A DNA stretch of 44,641 bases, taken from the NCBI GenBank assembly GCA_024276465.1, contig JAJRXD010000143.1:1-44641 (forward strand), written 5' to 3'. Below the pieces are notes generated by a model. The model was not told where the DNA came from. It worked only from the letters and a program-made list of their open reading frames with translations, and did no database searches. Origin of the DNA: Deltaproteobacteria bacterium. GTDB taxonomy: Bacteria > Desulfobacterota > WTBG01 > CAIYCZ01 > CAIRTM01. A program made the position numbers and the translations under genes. The first letter of the stretch is position 1. The number at the start of each line of letters is the position of its first letter. Positions 15,601-21,849 of this stretch are shown here, piece after piece.

Positions 15601-17149
15601 TAACTTAGTGCATGGAATCCTTTACTGGGACAGCACAGGAACAGTAAACAACAATATACTGAAGAACCTGGCCATCCCTGACGCTTCAGGGGGCTATTAC
15701 GAAATTGGAGGCGACTACAGAGCGCCTGGATACTCAGATTTGAACCGTGCAGAAATAACTATTTCAGACAATACCTTCATTGACACCGGCAGGTTAGGAG
15801 TAGTCACTCACGATTATGTTAATGCAACTATTACAGGCAATACCTTTTACAAAACAACGGATGATTTCGGTTATGCAATTGAGATTGGCGGGCCGTCTAC
15901 CGCTACTATCAGCGGTAATACTATTTACGGCTTTGACACACCGGCAGCTTCAGACGGAAGTGAATCTGCAGGAATTTACATAGAGAATGCGTTTACATCA
16001 TCCATAACAACTGGTATTGCCAAGAATGTTTTAGTGGACAACAATGAAGTTTATGATTCGCAGTATGGTATGTGGATTGGTAATGGGTACAACGGGTTTG
16101 CCGGTGACGTTGATATCAGTGTTACATTGACAAACAACAGCTTTCACAACAACGTGGACGCAGCTGCCATTATCCAGGATGAGGATAAGGAAAACGGATC
16201 ATCGGTAAGCGTAAGCGGTGGTGGTAACATACTCATGAACAATGGATTCTCAGGGTATTACATCTACAGCCAGGGTGATGGTGATATAACAGTTACCCTG
16301 TCCGGAGAGACGATTACAGGCCATGACAATGGTATTTATGTGGAAGACAATGCTACCGGGTTGAGCAACAGTTCTTACAGCATATCAATTGACCATACCA
16401 GTTTCAGCGGTAATTCTTCCCATGGAATTAACAATACTGTTGGCAGTTTTATTGTAAATGCAGAAATGAACTGGTGGGGAGATGCCAGCGGCCCGTATGA
16501 CGGCAGTGGTGCAAATGAGGTGCCTCCGTGCACCGGCGATTCAGCGACCGAGGCAAACAATGATGGTACGGGTGATGAGGTTAGTGATAATGTTGACTAC
16601 TGCCCGTGGCTGATTGCCCCTGACACAGATGGTGATGGCTTTTATGATGAAGAGGATAACTGCCCTGCTGTTTATAACCCGGATCAGGCAGATGGAGATG
16701 GGGATGGAGCAGGTGATGTCTGTGACTATTGTGTTGGTAATGGAGCATATGATGTGGATGGTGATGGAACCTGTGATGGAGATGACAACTGTCCTGATGT
16801 ACCAAATGGCCCGGATGCGGGGAGTTGTGTTCAGATTGTAAGTGGTGTGCTGATGAGCACAGGTGTTGTATGCACAAATTATTCGCAGTGCAGTCAGGAA
16901 GATTTGATGTGTGAGCTGGACCATGTGGATCTGAATGGTAATTCCATAGGAGATGCCTGTGAATGCTATGCTGATTGCAATAATGACGGCAGGGTAGATA
17001 TCTTTGACCTCGCTATTATGAAGAATGACTATAACAGAACTGACTGTCCCTGTGATGCAGACTTGAATGATGATGACATGGTAGATGTCTTTGACCTCTT
17101 GATAATTAAAAACCAGTATAATAGAAACGACTGCCCGGTAATTCCCTGA
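12656..17149 (+). CDS. Large secreted beta-helix protein with thrombospondin-type-3 and dockerin-like C-terminus
   Basis: A 1497-residue exported protein. An N-terminal signal peptide (about 1-27, ending TAGA) is followed by a domain of unknown type (to about 450). Two right-handed parallel beta-helix (NosD/pectate-lyase-like) domains follow at about 451-850 and 884-1285. Each opens with a DGV/IDAANNGD-like AGTY segment and ends with an almost identical NWWGDA-GP motif. Thrombospondin-type-3 calcium repeats come next (about 1322-1380, DTDGDG, DNCP, GDGDGAGD). The end is a Cys-rich dockerin-like pair, DCNNDGRVDIFDLAIMK and DLNDDDMVDVFDLLIIK. It probably acts in the extracellular space on polysaccharide or as a structural or adhesive protein. 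No catalytic residues can be assigned. It appears monocistronic, with a strong hairpin after the stop. Confidence 0.88.
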   Translation: MKKIRQILLTVNCVLAVIVLLPLTAGANNIASSTMHFYGALTDDGGGVYTGTIAATSGEYYVPGGGGEVISTGGGFDVYAKDSGCAFVEGYYATGAWNCSGIDTYLLGSDHDAYPYGGPWGSFYDPDVADYYNYELTLTASSWYLRYNGTVLGNGNATPMSGPMDWVNLYAREGDVGAYISPPADPDANDGDAAAFGAGAGYWDMDWTWGSEAIPLELSGFSVVVTDNGSGQYEVTLTPAAQDLSYTVAPNNLADGPTFDNGQGGKPFGYDPDMPPPVASLQAGPPGFGESCFWSDVQGSAAGGGRDYTSLRLSPKDIFDRSEVTIGELANISYFTKNMDINLIDWQLKIYTESSVKWYGYRINYNRPSNPDNDWHQSSTTGLGISDIYDKVAGTSVPTSTDLDAEKILFVDIIAGYATNSPAVDSYLDGVRIELSNGDNATLNLAARSTVWVDDDYCYNCANDGHTWGFDAFDNIQDGVNAVDGSVVNVAAGTYEEQVVINKNLTLTGAGKDVTVIQSPVALTEYFTTSSNNYPVVYIHDTDNVAVENLTVDGLGRGNGNYRFQGIGFWNAGGSVNNVRLTAVRDTPFSGSQHGVSIYAYNNTGGPYNIEISGVDIDDMQKGGIALNGSGLTANVSNCTVTGNGPTTVTAQNGIQFYGPTGSITNCEVSGMSYIGPDWSASGILLYYPASGMILSNNSVHDCEGALNAYFADNMTMNNNNTFSQNEFVYIWGGDGIAVDNNTFSNNGEALYISDSTNLTVSSNTFNSDNNSVIIDGLADGIAFTENDITNSTYTAVTIQPYNADEPSNISFSNNNIYNNGFGMENTTSNMVNAENNWWGDAMGPKHVMTNPCAGGDEVSDNIDYSPWLDGAYPGGSLRSHNVENITQATTYNCIQEAIDAANNGDAISVLAGTYNETVNVDGFSGLTISGTDKTGVIVQPTSTLDFNVGGYGSARTVVFRVVNSTNIVLENMTMDLDLVKANLVHGILYWDSTGTVNNNILKNLAIPDASGGYYEIGGDYRAPGYSDLNRAEITISDNTFIDTGRLGVVTHDYVNATITGNTFYKTTDDFGYAIEIGGPSTATISGNTIYGFDTPAASDGSESAGIYIENAFTSSITTGIAKNVLVDNNEVYDSQYGMWIGNGYNGFAGDVDISVTLTNNSFHNNVDAAAIIQDEDKENGSSVSVSGGGNILMNNGFSGYYIYSQGDGDITVTLSGETITGHDNGIYVEDNATGLSNSSYSISIDHTSFSGNSSHGINNTVGSFIVNAEMNWWGDASGPYDGSGANEVPPCTGDSATEANNDGTGDEVSDNVDYCPWLIAPDTDGDGFYDEEDNCPAVYNPDQADGDGDGAGDVCDYCVGNGAYDVDGDGTCDGDDNCPDVPNGPDAGSCVQIVSGVLMSTGVVCTNYSQCSQEDLMCELDHVDLNGNSIGDACECYADCNNDGRVDIFDLAIMKNDYNRTDCPCDADLNDDDMVDVFDLLIIKNQYNRNDCPVIP

Positions 17150-17166
17150 GCATGATTTTAAGTAAC

Positions 17167-17210
17167 ATTTATCTTATCCTCCCATGCTTTGCATGGGGGA
17201 TAAGATAAAT
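17167..17210. terminator. Long hairpin after the beta-helix gene
   Basis: A roughly 20-bp, nearly perfect stem (ATTTATCTTATCC...CCCATGC with its complement, loop TTT) 18 bases after the stop codon. It lacks a following T tract on the plus strand, so it may stabilise the transcript or end it with help. Confidence 0.65.
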
Positions 17211-17214
17211 AAAA

Positions 17215-17345
17215 GTATTGGTGTTTCATTTTCTTCTTTTGGTTGCGGCCTTTAGCCTAACAACAAAGCCCCCGATATGCGAAAGGTCGTTTGTCTGACA
17301 GGGGCAGGGATCATCATGGTTCCTGCCCCTGTTGTTTGTTTCTTC
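17215..17345 (+). promoter_or_regulatory. Attenuator-like structured region
   Basis: A GCCCCC run (17268-17273) can pair with GGGGC (17301-17305). That same GGGGC is also the left arm of the 11-bp hairpin ACAGGGGCAGG/CCTGCCCCTGT at 17298-17332, which is followed by a T-rich tail. The two pairings exclude each other, as in a terminator/antiterminator switch. Smaller stems, TTTG(G)TTG/CAACAAA and CGA...GCGAAAGG...TCG, lie on the 5' side. No gene follows within 300 bases, so the controlled target is unclear. Confidence 0.35.
17298..17332 (+). terminator. Intrinsic terminator-like hairpin
   Basis: An 11-bp GC-rich perfect stem followed by TGTTTGTTTCTTC. It may be the true end of the beta-helix transcript or of a separate small RNA. 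Confidence 0.6.
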
Positions 17346-17452
17346 AGCGGGCAATCAGTCACTGAAAGATCACTTGTCCTGTATTTTTTCTGAAAATGCA
17401 GTAATTTACATTTTTTTTACATTCTTTTCAGAATTCCTTTACAAAAATTTTA

Positions 17453-17658
17453 TATACTTTAAATAAACCAGGCAAGCAGCTGCAGTAACTCTGTGCGACG
17501 CAGAACTTTTGCCGGTCTGGCACGACTCCTTTTTACGGTTTTGCATCTAACCCATGAGGCCAACGTAAAATGCGGGTTTAGAACAGGCAAGACAATGCCA
17601 AATAGAAATAGAATAAAATAACAAATAATAACAAATCAGTAATGAAACGAGGTGTGCT
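17453..17658 (+). promoter_or_regulatory. Putative promoter -10 and structured leader of the small exported peptide
   Basis: TATACT at 17453-17458 is a good -10 with no recognisable -35. The roughly 190-base leader that follows can form an H-type pseudoknot: TTTTACG (17531-17537) pairs with CGTAAAA (17564-17570), and AACCC in its loop (17549-17553) pairs with GGGTT beyond it (17574-17578). A GACGCAGAAC word near 17495 faintly recalls the GEMM (c-di-GMP-I) core, but the rest of that consensus is absent. Confidence 0.35.
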
Positions 17659-17802
17659 ATGAATAAAACAATAAAATATATAAAATTTATAATGTTTGTG
17701 CTTGTTGTAACAAGCATTATAAATGTGCCGTGCATACTAATTTCTCAATCCAGTGATTTTTTAGGGTCCGGTGTAGATAACAGCATTGTTTACCTCCCAT
17801 AG
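17659..17802 (+). CDS. Small exported peptide (47 residues), unknown function
   Basis: ATG at 17659 with GAGGTG nine bases upstream. The peptide begins MNKTIKYIKFIMFVLVVTSI, a lysine-rich start followed by a hydrophobic stretch typical of a signal peptide or a single membrane anchor. It ends in a short polar tail rich in Ser, Asp and Gly (DFLGSGVDNSIVYLP). The stop is TAG. It sits between a long, possibly structured leader and a strong terminator at 17911-17947, so it looks like its own transcription unit. No family is recognised. It could instead be chance coding in an AT-rich region. Confidence 0.5.
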   Translation: MNKTIKYIKFIMFVLVVTSIINVPCILISQSSDFLGSGVDNSIVYLP

Positions 17803-18139
17803 GAGAAAATAAAAAAATAATTAAAGGTTTAAAATGAACAACCGATATCTGAAATAGAATTTTTAATTTTTCCTCCTTTTTTGGGTGAGATGCAAGTCTC
17901 ATCCACTTTTAATGCCGCCTTATTGTCCCCTCCATTAAGGCGGCATTTTTAATTCCTCCATAGATGCTTTATTTCTCCCTGTTTACTGTTTTTGGAGTTT
18001 ATCCCGGATACTGCAGGAGACATTTACTGCAAACCAGGTGTTTTTTCAGAACTTTTCATGTTGACAATTTACCCCTTAATCTGTTTTTATAAGGTAAAAA
18101 CAGACAACTATAATTTATAACCTGAATATATGCTGAAAC
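17803..18139. other. Intergenic region after the small peptide
   Basis: Contains an imperfect stem, GGTGAGA/TCTCATC, around 17884-17903, the terminator at 17911-17947, and a TATAAT (18109-18114) that may be the -10 for the SnoaL-like gene with a weak TTTATA -35 (18086-18091). A seven-codon ORF at about 17834 is not convincing. Confidence 0.5.
17911..17950. terminator. Intrinsic terminator
   Basis: AATGCCGCCTTA and TAAGGCGGCATT form a perfect 12-bp stem with a 13-base loop, followed by TTTTT on the plus strand; the A-rich left arm also allows minus-strand use. Confidence 0.85.
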
Positions 18140-18508
18140 ATGAAAAAACCTGCTTCCAACAAAGACCTGGCTTTGCTGATATTTTCTGCAATGAACACAC
18201 GCAATCTTTCTTCCCTTGAACCGTATCTTTCCGAAAATACAGTTTTTGATTTTCCGGGGGCAGGATGCATGGAGGGCCGAAAGCGAATACTTCTTTTTTT
18301 TAAAGTATTGTTAAGGAAATACCCGCGGCTTGAGTTTAATGTGAAAGAGATAATTGTGGAGGCAGACAAGGTCTGTGTTGTCTGGACAAATCATGGTAAA
18401 GACAGAAAATCTACCCCCTACAGGAACCATGGAGTTACATTTATACGGCTCTCAGAGGGGAAGATAGTATTTATAAGTGATTATTTCAAGGACACCTCGT
18501 TTGTGTGA
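18140..18508 (+). CDS. SnoaL-like / NTF2-fold small protein
   Basis: A 122-residue protein with the cone-shaped NTF2-like pattern: an N-terminal helix (DLALLIFSAMNTRNLSSLEP), FDFPGAG, a helix with GRKRILLFFKVL, then long beta strands (EFNVKEIIVEADKVCVVWTN, GVTFIRLSEGKIVFISDYF). SnoaL-type proteins include small-molecule isomerases and many uncharacterised members. The YFKDTSF ending is typical of the family. The ribosome binding site is weak. It precedes the flavodoxin-like gene by 40 bases and is probably cotranscribed. Confidence 0.75.
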   Translation: MKKPASNKDLALLIFSAMNTRNLSSLEPYLSENTVFDFPGAGCMEGRKRILLFFKVLLRKYPRLEFNVKEIIVEADKVCVVWTNHGKDRKSTPYRNHGVTFIRLSEGKIVFISDYFKDTSFV

Positions 18509-18548
18509 GGTTTTTTTGTGACCCCATCATTTTTAAAGATAAAATCTT

Positions 18549-19226
18549 ATGAATATCCTGGCATTTAACGGCAGTCCAAGAAGGAGGGGCAATACATCTC
18601 TGTTGCTGCATGAGCTGCTGCGGGGTGCATGTGAAGGCGGGGCTGAGGTTGAAGAAGTAATAGCAGAAGAGATCAATATTAAATCCTGCCGGGGATGCCT
18701 GAGATGCAATGTCCTGAAACGGTGTGCAATAAGAGGAGATGACTGGCCTGCATTGAGCTCCAGGATTCTTAATGCTGATGTGCTTGTTTTTGCATCCCCA
18801 GTCTATTTTCACCATCTTACCTCTTCGCTGAAAAGGATTCTTGACAGGTTCCGTTCTTTTATTAATGTTCAGATCACAGAACACGGATTATCCCACACTC
18901 CCTGGCATATATGGAGTAAAAAATTTATTCTGCTTTTGTGTATGGGCTCATCTGATGAAGCTGATGCTGTTCCGGTAATCGAACTGTTTAAATTTATGAC
19001 TTCAATTCTGGGACAGAACAATAAGCTGGTAACACTTGCCGGAACCCGCCTGGCTGTTACCAATCAGGTTATAATGAGGGAGGAGGAACTGCAAAGTCTT
19101 TATGCCAGGCTGAATCTCCCCTCTTATCTGGCAAAAAATGATTTTCTTGAAAACCAGAAACTTATCAGAAAATGTTATGATATGGGGAAGAACGCAGGGA
19201 GGATGAATTGTCAGTTTCAGGAATAA
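18549..19226 (+). CDS. NADPH-dependent FMN reductase / flavodoxin-fold protein
   Basis: A 225-residue protein with a flavodoxin fold. MNILAFNGSPRRRGNTSLLL carries the FMN-phosphate loop (GSPRRRGNT), and ASPVYFHHLTSSLKRILDRF is the second flavin-contact segment. Between them is a Cys cluster, SCRGCLRCNVLKRCAIRGDD, of the kind seen in iron-sulfur flavoproteins and related reductases. It is likely a cytoplasmic FMN oxidoreductase; the substrate is unknown. It ends at a strong bidirectional terminator. Confidence 0.85.
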   Translation: MNILAFNGSPRRRGNTSLLLHELLRGACEGGAEVEEVIAEEINIKSCRGCLRCNVLKRCAIRGDDWPALSSRILNADVLVFASPVYFHHLTSSLKRILDRFRSFINVQITEHGLSHTPWHIWSKKFILLLCMGSSDEADAVPVIELFKFMTSILGQNNKLVTLAGTRLAVTNQVIMREEELQSLYARLNLPSYLAKNDFLENQKLIRKCYDMGKNAGRMNCQFQE

Positions 19227-19261
19227 AAAAACACCCTGCTCAATGATCAGGGTGTTTTTTT
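19225..19261. terminator. Bidirectional intrinsic terminator between convergent genes
   Basis: AAAAAACACCCTG and CAGGGTGTTTTTT flank a 9-base loop. It serves both the plus-strand flavodoxin gene and the convergent minus-strand gene ending at 19280. Confidence 0.92.
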
Positions 19262-19279
19262 AGTAATACATGAAAGTTG

Positions 19280-19777
19280 TTACTCTTCTTTCCAGTCTCT
19301 GATTCTGAACAGACACTCTTCTTTGCCATCGCCCATTCTGGATTTGATCTCCCATCGACCCCTTTTGTCCCTGTGTGCAACTTCAACATCGTAACTGCAG
19401 ATAAAATCACAGGGAAGATCAGAAATACCCATTTTCTTTGCCATATCAAGGAATGGACATTTTGTCAGGTGTTCATAATACACATCTTCACCATCTTCAA
19501 CCTCATGGTCAATGTGAAGTTCAAATCCCAGCACTGGGAAACTTATCAACTCCCTTTTCATCAGTTCTCCAACAGGAAGCTTGCCTCCCGGAAGATTTTT
19601 TCTGACCCGTTTCATGCCTTCATCATAAAGTTTTTTAAATAATTCCCCGCCCTTTTCTTCTCCTAAGATTTTTTTCAAATCCAGATACAGGTTGATCCTG
19701 TCGCTTGTCAATTGTGTTATAACTTTTGCCAACCTGTCTTCAACTGGTATTGGTTTGTCTGGCTTGGGTATCCGCAT
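19280..19777 (-). CDS. L-2-amino-thiazoline-4-carboxylate hydrolase-like protein
   Basis: 165 residues read from MRIPKPDKPIPVEDRLAK at 19775-19777, chosen because GGAGG lies at 19783-19787; a 20-codon upstream extension has no such site. The C-terminal half shows the family pattern of spaced cysteines and an acidic cluster: TKCPFLDMAKKMGISDLPCD, FICSYDVEVA, then RMGDGKEECLFRI. Family members are often annotated as L-2-amino-thiazoline-4-carboxylic acid hydrolases, but most are uncharacterised, and here the assignment is by pattern only. It is soluble and divergent from the 20156 gene. Confidence 0.65.
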   Translation of the reverse strand: MRIPKPDKPIPVEDRLAKVITQLTSDRINLYLDLKKILGEEKGGELFKKLYDEGMKRVRKNLPGGKLPVGELMKRELISFPVLGFELHIDHEVEDGEDVYYEHLTKCPFLDMAKKMGISDLPCDFICSYDVEVAHRDKRGRWEIKSRMGDGKEECLFRIRDWKEE

Positions 19778-20155
19778 ATTAACCTCCTTCAAGTTTGTTG
19801 GATTTAAACTGTCGGTAAAATTTATGTAGCTCTGCACCTGAACTGAGCGGTTTTTAACATTGTTGGGGTCACAGTAATATCTTTTTGCTCATTCAATGCC
19901 ATTGCTGTGACAGCATTTTGTAAAAAGCATATGTTGTTAGTCGCACAATTCAGTTTACGGATAAATACTATTCAAAAAAAAATTATGTGTCAAACTATAA
20001 ATATACTTTTTTGTTTCAGGGAAATTTGACAGGGGATAAATTTAATGAAACAATAAAAGCACTAACTTTATTTTTTCTCTGTCCCATGTCTGGCAGAAAC
20101 TGTAATAATGATTTATCGTTCAGGCACTGTTTGTAATTTTTTTATGAGGTAAAAT
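19778..20155. other. Divergent intergenic region
   Basis: AT-rich spacer between divergent genes. It contains the palindrome TGCTGT-G-ACAGCA (19903-19915), which could be an operator, and on the plus strand TTGACA (20026-20031) with AACAAT 17 bases later (20049-20054), a fair promoter for the gene starting at 20156. Confidence 0.45.
20026..20054 (+). promoter_or_regulatory. Candidate promoter for the 20156 gene
   Basis: Perfect -35 TTGACA, a 17-base spacer and a weak AACAAT -10, about 100 bases upstream of the GTG start. Confidence 0.4.
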
Positions 20156-20542
20156 GTGGGGAAAAAGCAGAATTATGCGACAAAAAAAAATATTTTAAAA
20201 TCAATTCAGGCATTGGCCGGACTGGATCCTGAGGATTTTAAAAAAGGTGTTGTGGATTTGCTGGAACTGCTTTATGAGCAGGATGTCAGCATGACAAATA
20301 TAATGGCGGAAAAAGTGGATCAGCTTGAGGCGCGCCTGGATATGCTTAAAGGTGTTGTTCTTGGACTTCATATTGCGTCCTTACGCCATATAAAAGGGGA
20401 GGGGATCACCGGGGATGATTTAATGGGCTTAGCAGCCATGTATGAAATCGATTTATATAAGATCAAAGAATTTACAGATGAACAAAGTCAGGCAGAAGTT
20501 TTTAAAAATATAAAAAAATATTTTAATCTTCCAAAAAACTAA
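20156..20542 (+). CDS. Uncharacterised helical/coiled-coil protein
   Basis: 128 residues starting at GTG 20156, chosen because GAGGT lies at 20146-20150; the overlapping ATG at 20153 opens a different, short frame. Residues 20-75 are amphipathic helix (DPEDFKKGVVDLLELLYEQD, then MAEKVDQLEARLDMLKGVV), with no signal peptide or membrane segment. The layout is reminiscent of phasin-like or granule-associated helical proteins, but I recognise no family. It lies 185 bases before an SCP2-like gene and could belong to the same lipid-related group. Confidence 0.65.
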   Translation: MGKKQNYATKKNILKSIQALAGLDPEDFKKGVVDLLELLYEQDVSMTNIMAEKVDQLEARLDMLKGVVLGLHIASLRHIKGEGITGDDLMGLAAMYEIDLYKIKEFTDEQSQAEVFKNIKKYFNLPKN

Positions 20543-20727
20543 TTTTTTGGGACTGAAACCCGGGAACTGTTTTTTTGCTCCGGAGGGTATCGAGGGTATC
20601 GGCCAATGAGGTGTTGCAGACACAATCTGCTCAGGGGCAGTACCATTGATACGACACGCACCTTTTCAGGGTTTCGCCCTGCTTTGGCAATCTTCAGCAC
20701 AGCTTAAAAAAATCCTGTCAGGAAATC

Positions 20728-21132
20728 ATGAAAAAAACAACGGAATTTAACAGCCGGCTTGTCAGCAGATACTTTAAAAAATTCCTTCCGTCAGTGACGG
20801 GAAAGTCAATATTTGCAGAACTTGATAACCTTGATACGGTTTTGAGCTTCTATTTTACTGACAGTGAAGAAACATGGACTGTTTGTTTTGATAATGGCCG
20901 AATTGTGAATGTCCATAATGAGCTGTCATCCGGGAATGAGGTGTTGTTTGAGCTTGATACAGAAACATTTTTTCAGATAGTTTCGGGTCAACTGTCACCT
21001 CAGGAGTCGTTTTTCATGAGTCGCTCTAAAATACAGGGAGATACTCTTAAGGGCCTTAAGTTATCATCGATTTTTGAGAGGTTTATTAAGCAATACCCTT
21101 TTTCGATTCGCAACTCTGAGCCGCAGGAGTGA
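20728..21132 (+). CDS. SCP2 sterol-carrier-like lipid-binding protein
   Basis: A 134-residue single-domain protein with an SCP2-type pattern: an N-terminal helix, paired strands DTVLSFYFTDSEETWTVCFD and GRIVNVHNEL, then FELDTETFFQIVSGQLSPQE and an FFMSRSKIQGDTLKGLKLSS segment matching the G-D-...-L core of SCP2 domains. Such domains bind lipids or acyl-CoAs in the cytoplasm. It is 3 bases upstream of an alpha/beta hydrolase gene, which overlaps an MMPL transporter gene, suggesting one lipid-handling operon. The region 20543-20727 before it shows nothing recognisable. Confidence 0.75.
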   Translation: MKKTTEFNSRLVSRYFKKFLPSVTGKSIFAELDNLDTVLSFYFTDSEETWTVCFDNGRIVNVHNELSSGNEVLFELDTETFFQIVSGQLSPQESFFMSRSKIQGDTLKGLKLSSIFERFIKQYPFSIRNSEPQE

Positions 21133-21135
21133 AAT

Positions 21136-21849
21136 ATGGTTACTGAAGAAAATGTATTTTTCCATGCCGGTAAAGCTGTGATAGAGGGGGAACTGGCATA
21201 CGATGATGGTGTTTCAGGTGCCCCTGCTGTTGTTATTTGTCCTCCCCATCCTCAGTTGGGAGGGGATATGGGAAACAATGTTGTCAGTGCCATACATAAA
21301 TCTGCTGTCTCAAATAAGCTCGTCAGCCTGCGGTTTAATTACAGAGGTGTGGGCAGGAGCCAGGGAAATTACAGAGAACATTCAGACATAGAAGATGTAA
21401 AGTCCTTCTGGGAAGATTCCAGGAGCACTCTGGATGAGTTGAGAGTGCAGGATGTTTTTGCGGCAATTGATTTTTTAAAACGTATCAGTTCTGTTGAACA
21501 AGATTTTATTTTTATGGTGGGATATTCGTTCGGGGCTTACGCTGCCATGCAGGCAGCAGTCAGTGCCCCCCACTTAAGAGCCCTTGTCCTTATAGCGCCA
21601 ACCATCCACTTTCATGATTATTCACCACTTAACAAAAATTCTGTGCCCAAGATGGTAGTAAGCAGTGATAATGACTTTTCCTATTCCATGGAAGAGCTTG
21701 AGACTGCCTACAGCAGGTTCTCTTCTCCAAAATCACTTAAGCTTTTCAGAGGAGCAGATCATTTTTTTATCGGCTGTGAGGCGGAGGTGAGTTTATGTGT
21801 AACAGAATTTATAATAAAGCTGTGCGGTCAAGGGACTTTCAGTGAATAG
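21136..21849 (+). CDS. Alpha/beta hydrolase
   Basis: A 237-residue serine-hydrolase-fold protein. PPHPQLGGDMGNNVVSA forms the oxyanion region, RFNYRGVGRSQG follows, and the nucleophile elbow GYSFGAYAAM places Ser near residue 136. SSDNDFS supplies the probable Asp and GADHFF the His. It resembles the short-chain dienelactone-hydrolase/serine-aminopeptidase-like hydrolases of the CocE/YtfL-type clan. No signal peptide is present. Its stop overlaps the GTG start of the MMPL gene by 8 bases, indicating translational coupling. Confidence 0.85.
   Translation: MVTEENVFFHAGKAVIEGELAYDDGVSGAPAVVICPPHPQLGGDMGNNVVSAIHKSAVSNKLVSLRFNYRGVGRSQGNYREHSDIEDVKSFWEDSRSTLDELRVQDVFAAIDFLKRISSVEQDFIFMVGYSFGAYAAMQAAVSAPHLRALVLIAPTIHFHDYSPLNKNSVPKMVVSSDNDFSYSMEELETAYSRFSSPKSLKLFRGADHFFIGCEAEVSLCVTEFIIKLCGQGTFSE

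Noticed and set aside
14000-16500. CRISPR array or tandem DNA repeat in the beta-helix gene
   Set aside because: The repeats are protein-level (coil rungs) with diverged DNA and no regular spacer/repeat units.
16541-16924. Minus-strand ORFs rich in His, Ile and Thr opposite the calcium repeats
   Set aside because: Low-complexity mirror of the GAT/GGT-rich thrombospondin repeats, not a gene.
17465-17525. Possible c-di-GMP-I (GEMM) riboswitch, from a GACGCAGAAC word and nearby stem
   Set aside because: The remaining conserved segments of the aptamer are missing or out of place, so it is not called; only general structure is noted.
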